A stretch of 16,775 nucleotides of DNA, taken from the NCBI GenBank assembly GCA_035421265.1, contig DAOLWP010000011.1:1-16775 (forward strand), written 5' to 3'. The stretch's first letter is position 1. The number at the start of each line of letters is the position of its first letter. This stretch comes from UBA6220 sp937870835. Lineage in GTDB: Bacteria > Patescibacteriota > Minisyncoccia > Minisyncoccales > Minisyncoccaceae. Positions 6,515 through 13,471 of this stretch are shown here, one piece after another. The position numbers and the translations under genes were made by a program. The notes under the pieces are model-generated. The model was given only the letters and a program-made list of their open reading frames with translations, had not been told where the DNA came from and ran no database searches.

Positions 6515-8047
6515 ATGGGGAAAGCAGATGTATTTCTAATTTTATGCCTTATTTTTATTTTTGGAGTTTTTATAGCCTCTCTTTTTATTAATTTTAATTT
6601 TCAAATAAGGATAGCTTTAATTTTTAGTGGTTTTATAGCGGGCTTATTCTTAATGGGTTTGTTTTTTACAAAACCCAATTGTGTTTTAGCTGGCGCTGGG
6701 CTAATTTTTTTTAGTATAGCAGCTTGTCTTTTTCAATATAAATATTTTTCAGTTTTGAATAATATATTAGTTTCTAATGATGGAGAGTCGGTTATTTTAG
6801 TGGGTCAAGTAATTCGTGAGCCTCAATTAGGTTATAAAAATCAAAGGTTAGTTTTTTCAGTGGAGAAAATTATTTTTGATTCTGGCAAAGAGGTTGTTAA
6901 TAATCAGAAAGAGCTTGGCAAGGTTTTAATTTATACAAATAATTACGATGAGTATAAATATTTAGACCGCTTGCAAGTTCAAGGAATAATTAAAATACCA
7001 AAAAATTTAGGTCAATTTGATTATCAGGGTTATTTAGCCAAAGAAGGTATTGCCGCCACTTTAAATTATCCTCAAATTGCTTTTTTAAGTTCTTCAGAAA
7101 AAGTAAATTTTGTTCAAAATTTATATTCTAAAATTCTATTTTTTAAAAAATTAATGCGCGTTCAGATGGAAAAAAATTTAGAACCTCGAGCAGGCGCAGT
7201 TAATCAAGCCATGATTTTAGGGGATAGCCAAATGATGCCGGACGAATTAAAGCAAAAGTTATCGCAAAGCGGTTTGAGTCATGCAATTGCTATTTCGGGG
7301 GCGCATATTGTCTTGTTTTCTTTAATTGTCTTTGAAGCACTTTTATTTTTTGGATTTTGGAAAAAACAAGCTGCTTCTATTACACTTTTTTTGATTGTGT
7401 TTTATGTGATATTAGTAGGCGGAATGGCTTCGGCAGTGCGGTCTGGTATTATGGCGGGATTATTAATGCTTGCGGAATTATTTGACCGAGTTGGTGAAAA
7501 TGAAAGACTTTTAGCAATTGCTGGATTTTTTATTCTTTTACAGAATCCCTTAGCCTTAAAATATGATTTAGGGTTTCAATTATCTTTTTTAGCAATGATG
7601 GGATTATTTTGGTTTGCTCCTTTAATTAAAAATTGGCTATTAAAGAAAAGCAATGGAAAATGGCAGGAATTTATAGAGGTTTTATCCGCCACTATCGCAG
7701 CTCAAATTTTTACTTTCCCAATTCTAATTTTTAATTTTGGTTATGTTTCCATAGTTTCTTTATTGAGTAATTTATTAATTACCCCCTTAATGCCATTTTT
7801 GATGGCTTTTGGTTTAATCTTTCCAATAATCGGTTTGATTTTTTCAAAATTAGGTTGGCTTTTATCTTTTTTTGATGGTGTTTTAACCAAGGGGCTTCTT
7901 TTGATTGTAGATTGGAGCGCGAGTGTTCCTTTTGCAATTTTAAGCTTTCAAATTAATGCTTGGTTGGTTGGCTTAATGTATTTAATAATTTTTATTTTTG
8001 TTTTTTGGTTGAGAAAAAATTTCCACAACTTTGAATTTTTATTATAA
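6515..8047 (+). CDS. comEC: ComEC/Rec2-family DNA-uptake channel, lacking the nuclease domain
   Basis: ComEC forms the inner-membrane channel for single-stranded DNA in natural transformation. Residues about 1-75 contain N-terminal membrane helices. They are followed by a soluble OB-fold-like domain starting near GQVIREPQLGYKNQRL, as in the DUF4131 region. The competence domain signature SGLSHAIAISGAHI lies at residues 252-265, then multiple membrane helices run to the end. At 510 residues it stops after the last helix, so the C-terminal metallo-beta-lactamase-like domain of longer ComEC proteins is missing. If strand degradation occurs, another protein must do it. It starts 22 bases after the rhomboid gene. 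In CPR bacteria, which depend on outside nucleotides, DNA uptake is a reasonable role, but the function here is inferred from the family. Confidence 0.9.
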   Translation: MGKADVFLILCLIFIFGVFIASLFINFNFQIRIALIFSGFIAGLFLMGLFFTKPNCVLAGAGLIFFSIAACLFQYKYFSVLNNILVSNDGESVILVGQVIREPQLGYKNQRLVFSVEKIIFDSGKEVVNNQKELGKVLIYTNNYDEYKYLDRLQVQGIIKIPKNLGQFDYQGYLAKEGIAATLNYPQIAFLSSSEKVNFVQNLYSKILFFKKLMRVQMEKNLEPRAGAVNQAMILGDSQMMPDELKQKLSQSGLSHAIAISGAHIVLFSLIVFEALLFFGFWKKQAASITLFLIVFYVILVGGMASAVRSGIMAGLLMLAELFDRVGENERLLAIAGFFILLQNPLALKYDLGFQLSFLAMMGLFWFAPLIKNWLLKKSNGKWQEFIEVLSATIAAQIFTFPILIFNFGYVSIVSLLSNLLITPLMPFLMAFGLIFPIIGLIFSKLGWLLSFFDGVLTKGLLLIVDWSASVPFAILSFQINAWLVGLMYLIIFIFVFWLRKNFHNFEFLL

Positions 8048-8058
8048 TATTATATAAT
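8031..8058 (+). promoter_or_regulatory. promoter candidate for the GT-B gene (nearly leaderless)
   Basis: TTGAAT at 8031-8036 and TATAAT at 8053-8058 are separated by 16 bases, a good vegetative sigma promoter. It lies across the end of comEC. Transcription would begin near 8065, only about three bases before the ATG at 8068, so the mRNA would be leaderless or nearly so. The surrounding DNA is very AT-rich, so chance -10 matches are possible. Confidence 0.5.
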
Positions 8059-8067
8059 ATAACCATT

Positions 8068-9357
8068 ATGGAAAACAAAGCTTGGGTAATTGCTATTAAT
8101 ATGGGATACGGCCATCAACGCACAGCTTATGCGCTTAAGGATTTAGCTGTGGATGGAAAAATTATTAATGCAAATGATTATGAAGGTATTCCCGAAACAG
8201 ATAGAAAAATATGGGAGGGTTCCCAAAAATTTTATGAATCTATTTCCCGTTTTAAAAGAGTGCCTTTAATTGGTAATTGGGCATTTAATATTTATGACCA
8301 GACGCAAAAAATATTAGATTTTTATCCGCGCCGCGATTTATCTAAAACAAATTTTATAGAAAAAAATACTTACAATCTTTTTACTAAAGGATGGGGCAGA
8401 CATTTAATAAAAAAACTTTGGCCGGCGCCCGGAGAAAAAGCCAAACCAATTATTTCTACCTTTTTTACACCAGCTTTTATGGCAGAATATTTTCGTTACC
8501 CTGGAGATATATATTGCGTTGTTTGTGATGCTGATATTAGCCGAAGCTGGGCACCCTTAATTCCCGATAAAACAAAAATCAAATATTGTGTCCCCAACGA
8601 AAGGACTAAAGAGCGTTTGTTATTATATGGAGTTAATGATAACAATATTTTTTTAACAGGATATCCTTTGCCAATGTCCTGTATTGGGGGAGAATCTATG
8701 TCAATATTAAAATATGATATTCGTCAACGCTTAGCCAATTTAGACCCTCAAAAAATTTATGAAAGAAATTACACTTCTTTAATTAAAGCCCATTTAGGTG
8801 CTTTGCCAATTACAGCTGACCACCCCTTAACGATAATCTTTGCAGTCGGCGGGGCAGGAGCTCAAAAAGAAATAGGGGTTGGTCTCTTAAAACAGTTTAG
8901 GAATAGGATTGCTGCTCGGGAAATGAAAATAGTTTTAGTTGCCGGTATCAAAAAACCAATTAAGCAATATTTTGACGAGGAAATTAAAAAATTAAAAATG
9001 GATAAGTTAAAAAATGTTGAAGTGTTATACGCTGATAATTTTGGAGATTATTTTGAGATTTTTAATCAATCTTTAAGCAAAGCCGATGTTTTATGGACTA
9101 AGCCATCGGAACTTTCCTTTTATTCTGCTTTAGGCATACCAATTATTATTGCTCCGACAATTGGTTCTCAGGAAGATTTTAATAAAGAATGGCTTTTATT
9201 ACATGGTTTTGGAATTGAACAAAAACCAGAGAATCTTGTCGCCGAATGGTTTTTTGATTTAATTCGAGATGGTTATTTAGCAGAAATGGCAATGGAGGGG
9301 TTTGTTGAGGGAATTCAATTAGGAGCTTTAAATATTAAAAAATTAATTTCTGATTAA
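8068..9357 (+). CDS. GT-B-fold glycosyltransferase-like protein (MurG / MGDG-synthase type)
   Basis: I do not recognise a named family, but the layout is that of a two-domain GT-B enzyme using a nucleotide sugar. The N terminus has GYGHQ (residues 13-17) in the place of the glycine-rich acceptor loop of MurG and MGDG synthases. The second domain begins with VGGAGAQ (260-266), like the donor-site glycine loop. A later segment, TKPSELSFYSALGIPIII, resembles the donor-binding region where the base and diphosphate are held. No signal peptide or membrane helix is evident, so it is probably cytoplasmic or peripheral. The start is fixed by a promoter candidate ending 9 bases upstream and by comEC ending 20 bases before. 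It is followed five bases later by a transporter gene, which suggests a lipid or surface sugar pathway. The substrate is unknown. Confidence 0.65.
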   Translation: MENKAWVIAINMGYGHQRTAYALKDLAVDGKIINANDYEGIPETDRKIWEGSQKFYESISRFKRVPLIGNWAFNIYDQTQKILDFYPRRDLSKTNFIEKNTYNLFTKGWGRHLIKKLWPAPGEKAKPIISTFFTPAFMAEYFRYPGDIYCVVCDADISRSWAPLIPDKTKIKYCVPNERTKERLLLYGVNDNNIFLTGYPLPMSCIGGESMSILKYDIRQRLANLDPQKIYERNYTSLIKAHLGALPITADHPLTIIFAVGGAGAQKEIGVGLLKQFRNRIAAREMKIVLVAGIKKPIKQYFDEEIKKLKMDKLKNVEVLYADNFGDYFEIFNQSLSKADVLWTKPSELSFYSALGIPIIIAPTIGSQEDFNKEWLLLHGFGIEQKPENLVAEWFFDLIRDGYLAEMAMEGFVEGIQLGALNIKKLISD

Positions 9358-9362
9358 ATTAA

Positions 9363-10268
9363 ATGGAGCTTTGGCTGATTATTATAATTTTAAGTTATTT
9401 TGCTTTTGCTCTTGCTTCCTTAGGAGATAAAATTGTAGTGGGGCAGGCTGGACGGCCGCGAGCCTTAACATTTTATGTGGGTGTTTTAAATATTTTAGCA
9501 ATTTTTATTATTCCTTTTATTGACTTTGATACTCCCACTCTTTATACAGCCTTATGGATAGTCTTAGATGGCATTATTTATATTTTTGGGATTTATGGGA
9601 TGTTTAGCGCCTTAGATAAATATGATGTGTCGCGGGTTATTCCAGCTATTGGTGCGGCTCAGCCAATTTTTATTTTTGGATTTACTTGGCTTTTTTGGGG
9701 ACAGCAATATTTAACTTCTCAGCAAATTTTAGCTTTTGTACTTTTATTAGCTGGCACTATTTTAATTACTTTAGACAGGGTGGGAGACCTTTTTACAAAA
9801 GAAAGTTTGAAAATTTCTTTAGCGACAGCCTTATTATTTTCTTTAGATTTTGTTTTTTCAAAATTTGTTTTTTTGGAGATGCCATTTTGGCAAGGATTTA
9901 TTTGGTTAAGGATGGCAAGCGCTCTCGCGGCCATGCTTTTACTTTTTAACCGCAATTTTTATAAAGAGGTTTTTGAAAGTCCGCCGCTGTCAAAGGGTTC
10001 AATTGGATTTATTTTTATTTTGTTTCAAGGCGCGGGCGGCCTTGCTTCGGTTTTGCAAAGTTGGGCAATTGCTTTGACGCCAGTAGCTTATTTGGCGATT
10101 ATTAATGCTATCCGGGGCGTGCAATATGTTTTCCTTTTTATTTTTACTTTAATTTTTACTATTTATTTTCCAAAAATTTTAAGAGAAGATATTTCTAAGG
10201 GGGTATTAATTCAAAAAATAGTTTCTATTATTATCATTGGTATCGGGTTAAGTTTATTAGTCCAGTAA
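9363..10268 (+). CDS. EamA/DMT-superfamily membrane transporter
   Basis: This 301-residue, highly hydrophobic protein has about ten predicted membrane segments in two repeats, as in the drug/metabolite transporter superfamily. Features that fit are an early charged turn (GDKIVVGQ) after the first helix, a repeat boundary around residues 138-150 (DRVGDLFTKESLK), and a second half rich in small residues (GAGGLASVLQSWAIAL). Family members move amino acids, nucleotide sugars or small metabolites. The substrate cannot be called here. It starts five bases after the GT-B gene, has no Shine-Dalgarno sequence and is almost certainly translated from the same mRNA. Neighbouring glycan genes make a sugar- or lipid-linked substrate possible, but this is guilt by association only. 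Confidence 0.8.
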   Translation: MELWLIIIILSYFAFALASLGDKIVVGQAGRPRALTFYVGVLNILAIFIIPFIDFDTPTLYTALWIVLDGIIYIFGIYGMFSALDKYDVSRVIPAIGAAQPIFIFGFTWLFWGQQYLTSQQILAFVLLLAGTILITLDRVGDLFTKESLKISLATALLFSLDFVFSKFVFLEMPFWQGFIWLRMASALAAMLLLFNRNFYKEVFESPPLSKGSIGFIFILFQGAGGLASVLQSWAIALTPVAYLAIINAIRGVQYVFLFIFTLIFTIYFPKILREDISKGVLIQKIVSIIIIGIGLSLLVQ

Positions 10269-10299
10269 TTTTTAGATATGTAAAAAGTAAAACGCTGAA

Positions 10300-10327
10300 T
10301 TGCTAATCAGTATTTTTTTGCTATAAT
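10300..10327 (+). promoter_or_regulatory. promoter candidate placing transcription start at the hydrolase ATG
   Basis: A perfect TATAAT at 10322-10327 is preceded, after 16 bases, by TTGCTA at 10300-10305. The ATG at 10334 begins exactly seven bases after the -10 box, where transcription normally starts, so the message should be leaderless. The 65-base gap holds nothing else that I can identify. Confidence 0.55.
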
Positions 10328-10333
10328 AAATTT

Positions 10334-11335
10334 ATGGAAAATTTTATTAAATATATTTTATTATTTTTTGCTATAGTTCTTATATTGTTTTTTCTTTTGT
10401 TATATGCGGGCCAGCCAAAACGTCCTGAGAAAATGGTTTGGGGGGTGAATTTTTCTATTAAACAGGTTCTTTTTTTAGAATTAGATCCTCAAGAAACTTA
10501 TTTAGCAATTTTAGATGATTTAAAAGCTAAAAATATAAAAATTTCAGTACATTGGGATTTGGTTGAGCCACAAGCTAATCAATATGATTTTGAATATTTA
10601 GATTGGCAAGTAGCTGAAGCAGAGAAAAGAAATGCGCAATTAATTTTAGCTATTGGGATGAAAACTCCGCGCTGGCCAGAATGTCATTTACCGCAATGGG
10701 CTATGAATTTAAGCAAAGAACAACAGCAAGAAGTAATTTTAGATTATCTTCAAACAACTGTTTTAAGATATAAAGATTCACCCGTTTTGTCAGCTTGGCA
10801 AGTGGAGAATGAACCATTTTTGAAGTTTGGTTCCTGTCCTTGGGCAGATGAAAATTTTGTTAAAAAAGAAGTAGCTTTGGTTAAGCAGCTTGACCCTAAA
10901 CATCCAATATTAATTACTGAGAGCGGAGAGCTATCTTTTTGGACTAAAGCAGCTCAAATTGGAGATATTGTTGGATTTACAACTTATCGAACTGTTTGGC
11001 AAGAACAATTACAATTTTATTTTTCTTATAATCCATGGATTTCTCCAGTGTATTATTATCATCGTGCTGAATTAATTAAAAAATTTTATCATAAAAATAC
11101 AATAGGGGTAGAATTGCAAGCCGAGCCGTGGTGTCCTCATTCTATTATGAATGCGACTATTGAAGAACAGCAAAAAAGCATGAGCTTAGAACAATTTAAG
11201 GAAGCAATAAGTTTTGCTCAAAGCACGGGTATTGACACATATTATTTTTGGGGTACAGAATGGTGGTACTGGATGAAAGTTAAACAAAACCACCCAGAAT
11301 ATTGGCAAGAAGCCCAGAAATTATTTAATGAATAA
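10334..11335 (+). CDS. membrane-anchored clan GH-A-like glycoside hydrolase
   Basis: The first ~25 residues are a single hydrophobic helix with no clear cleavage site, so the protein is probably anchored and faces outside. The rest looks like a (beta/alpha)8 barrel of the GH-A clan (GH5/GH39/GH42-like). It begins WGVNFSIKQ, then KISVHWDLVEPQANQYDF, a typical strand-2/3 region, then WQVENEPF with the acid/base glutamate E160 of the NEP motif. E260 in GVELQAEPW is the best candidate nucleophile (E264 is an alternative), and TYYFWGTEWWYW resembles the last barrel strand. At 333 residues it is compact, a bare catalytic domain. The substrate is unknown. It overlaps the next glycosyltransferase gene by 8 bases, so the two are translationally linked. 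A role in trimming surface glycans is inferred. Confidence 0.78.
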   Translation: MENFIKYILLFFAIVLILFFLLLYAGQPKRPEKMVWGVNFSIKQVLFLELDPQETYLAILDDLKAKNIKISVHWDLVEPQANQYDFEYLDWQVAEAEKRNAQLILAIGMKTPRWPECHLPQWAMNLSKEQQQEVILDYLQTTVLRYKDSPVLSAWQVENEPFLKFGSCPWADENFVKKEVALVKQLDPKHPILITESGELSFWTKAAQIGDIVGFTTYRTVWQEQLQFYFSYNPWISPVYYYHRAELIKKFYHKNTIGVELQAEPWCPHSIMNATIEEQQKSMSLEQFKEAISFAQSTGIDTYYFWGTEWWYWMKVKQNHPEYWQEAQKLFNE

Positions 11336-12062
11336 TATGCAATTAAGCGTGGTAATTCCAACTTATAATGAAGAAGAAAGATTGCCGGGTTTGCTGCAGT
11401 CGCTTTTACAAGAAAAATTTTCCGATATGGAGATTATTGTAGCAGATCGCCCCGGTCGAGACCGCACGCGGGAAATTGCGGCAAGTTATGGTTGTAAAAT
11501 TACCGATGGCGGGAGTCCAGCAGAAGGCCGTAATCTTGGGGCGCGTCTCGCTTTAGGTAAATATATTTTATTTTTAGATGCGGATATAAAATTTCTTCCG
11601 GGTTTGCTTCAAAAAACCTTAACCGATGCTGAGAATAGAAAATTAGTTGTTGCTTCCTACCATTTATATCCTCAAGAAAATAGCTTTTGGCTTAATAATT
11701 TTACTATCAATCTTTTTTATAATTGGCAGCAAAATTTATGGCAAAAAGTTTTTCCGATGGGAGCAATGGGGATTTTAGTAAAAAAAGAAATATTTGATAA
11801 AGTGGGGGGCTTTGATGCAACTATTAAGTTAGCCGAAGACGTATATTTTGTAGGTCAAGCTGCCCGTTTTGGAAAATTTGGAATTATTAAAGGAGCGGCG
11901 CTTTATATGCCTTTAAGAAGATTTGAGCGCGATGGTTATTTGCGAACAGCTTGGAAATATTTTTTATGCGGGTTGCATATGGCCTTTATAGGCCCAGTGC
12001 GGAGTGGAAAAGTTTTTGACTACAATTTTAATCATTATGACGATAATAATAAAAAACAATAA
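11328..12062 (+). CDS. family 2 glycosyltransferase (GT-A fold)
   Basis: GT2 enzymes transfer sugars from nucleotide donors to lipids or polysaccharides. The N terminus LSVVIPTYNEEERLPGLLQS is the classic GT2 opening. IIVADRPGRDRTREIA replaces the usual nucleotide-binding DDGSxDxT, and LDADI has D84 and D86 as the DXD metal-binding residues. An ED pair in KLAEDVYF is the likely catalytic base region. At 244 residues it is a catalytic domain with no membrane helices apart from a hydrophobic patch (YFLCGLHMAFIG) near the C terminus. The chosen start overlaps the previous stop by 8 bases. An in-frame ATG at 11337, just after that stop, is equally possible and would remove three residues. It probably acts in the same surface-glycan pathway as its upstream neighbour. 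Confidence 0.88.
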   Translation: MNNMQLSVVIPTYNEEERLPGLLQSLLQEKFSDMEIIVADRPGRDRTREIAASYGCKITDGGSPAEGRNLGARLALGKYILFLDADIKFLPGLLQKTLTDAENRKLVVASYHLYPQENSFWLNNFTINLFYNWQQNLWQKVFPMGAMGILVKKEIFDKVGGFDATIKLAEDVYFVGQAARFGKFGIIKGAALYMPLRRFERDGYLRTAWKYFLCGLHMAFIGPVRSGKVFDYNFNHYDDNNKKQ

Positions 12063-12086
12063 TAAATAATAATTTATTTTTGCAAT

Positions 12087-13382
12087 ATGTCAATATATCA
12101 ATTACCAGAAATTAATTTTAAGCAGCTTCAAGCGCCCGAAAAAGACAAAAAGCCAATCTTAAACCATATTCTTATTGGCGTAGTTATTCTTTTGGCAGTG
12201 GGAATTTTTGTTGGTTTTGCTTTTGGTTATTCTTTGCCTCAAAACAAAACCAATAATTTTGTAAGTCAATCAAATTTTGCAAATTCAGCTTCTCAAACGG
12301 AATCAGCGCCAGTAGTTAAATATGAGCCTCAAACAACCCAAGAACAAAAAATTATTCAAGCAGTTAAAGAAGCCTCACCATCAGTTGTAAGTATTGTAAT
12401 TAGTAAAGATGTGCCAGTTTATCAATATCAATATCCATATATTGATCCTCTTGATCCTTTTTGGGGATTCTTTTATTCTCCTGAAAGAGTGCAGACTGGT
12501 ACTCAAAAACAAGAAGTAGGTGCAGGGACTGGTTTCATTGTCTCAGAAGATGGTTTAATTATTACTAATAAACACGTAGCTTCTGATGAAAAAGCTGAAT
12601 ATACTATTACAGACATAGACGGCAATGAATATACAGCGAAAATTGTGGCAGTAGATCCAGTTCAAGATTTAGCGATTATTAAAATTCAAGGCGGTGGCAG
12701 ATTTAAGCCTATTAAATTGGGAGATTCTTCTACTGTTCAAGTAGGACAAACTGCCATTGCAATTGGTAATGCTTTAGGGCAATTTCAAAATACTGTATCA
12801 GTAGGAGTAATTTCTGGATTGGGCCGAACCGTAGTAGCTGCGGGTGGATTAGAGGGAACTATTGAAGTTTTAGAAGATATTATTCAAACCGATGCGGCTA
12901 TAAATCAAGGAAATTCTGGCGGACCTTTGTTAAATTTGAATGGCGAGGTGATTGGCATTAATACAGCCGTGGCAGAAAATGGGCAGGGTATTGGATTTGC
13001 GATTGCAATTAATAAAGCTAAAAGAGACATTGAACAAGCCCGCACAACAGGAAAAATTACTTATCCTTTTTTGGGGGTGCGATATATAATAATTAATAAT
13101 CAAATTCAAAAAGATAAAAACTTACCAGTTAATTACGGCGCTTTAATTCAAAAAGGGGAGAGAGTAAATGAACCAGCTGTTATTCCCGGGTCTCCGGCCG
13201 CGGCAGCAGGATTAAGAGATGGAGATATTATTTTAGAGTTTAATGGCACGAAGATTACTCGTAATTATACTTTATCAAAGATAATTGCTGATTATGCGCC
13301 CGGACAAACAGTAACCTTAAAGATATTAAGAAATGGCAAGGAAATGACGGTAAAAGCAACATTAAGTGAAAGAAATGAGTAA
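12087..13382 (+). CDS. HtrA/DegP-type trypsin-like protease with one PDZ domain, membrane-anchored
   Basis: HtrA proteases degrade damaged envelope proteins. A cytoplasmic N terminus of about 25 residues is followed by a single membrane helix (roughly 26-47), then a Ser/Gln-rich linker and the protease domain. The catalytic triad is complete: H163 in TNKHVAS, D194 in QDLAIIKI, and S277 in GNSGGPL. One PDZ domain occupies about residues 325-428, with a carboxylate-binding-loop-like FLGVRY and GSPAAAAGLRDGDIILEFNG. The length of 431 residues and single PDZ fit the HtrA/DegS anchored type. A Tyr/Pro-rich stretch (VYQYQYPYIDPLDPFWGFF) sits in the LA-loop position that controls assembly in DegP. 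It starts 24 bases after the GT2 gene with no Shine-Dalgarno sequence. Confidence 0.94.
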   Translation: MSIYQLPEINFKQLQAPEKDKKPILNHILIGVVILLAVGIFVGFAFGYSLPQNKTNNFVSQSNFANSASQTESAPVVKYEPQTTQEQKIIQAVKEASPSVVSIVISKDVPVYQYQYPYIDPLDPFWGFFYSPERVQTGTQKQEVGAGTGFIVSEDGLIITNKHVASDEKAEYTITDIDGNEYTAKIVAVDPVQDLAIIKIQGGGRFKPIKLGDSSTVQVGQTAIAIGNALGQFQNTVSVGVISGLGRTVVAAGGLEGTIEVLEDIIQTDAAINQGNSGGPLLNLNGEVIGINTAVAENGQGIGFAIAINKAKRDIEQARTTGKITYPFLGVRYIIINNQIQKDKNLPVNYGALIQKGERVNEPAVIPGSPAAAAGLRDGDIILEFNGTKITRNYTLSKIIADYAPGQTVTLKILRNGKEMTVKATLSERNE

Positions 13383-13459
13383 TGATTTGGCAGTTTTATT
13401 ATTTATAAAAAATAAATTAAAATAGTGCCTATTTATTTAAGTTTATTAAGCATTATTTT

Positions 13460-13465
13460 TATAGA
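13460..13465 (+). promoter_or_regulatory. possible -10 element before dnaG
   Basis: TATAGA ends six bases before the dnaG ATG at 13472, which would give a leaderless mRNA as proposed for the gene at 10334. No good -35 box is seen 16-18 bases upstream (TTAAGT at 13437-13442 is the nearest), so this stands mainly on the repeated spacing. The 89-base gap from 13383 otherwise shows only AT-rich sequence. Confidence 0.3.
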
Positions 13466-13471
13466 TATTTA

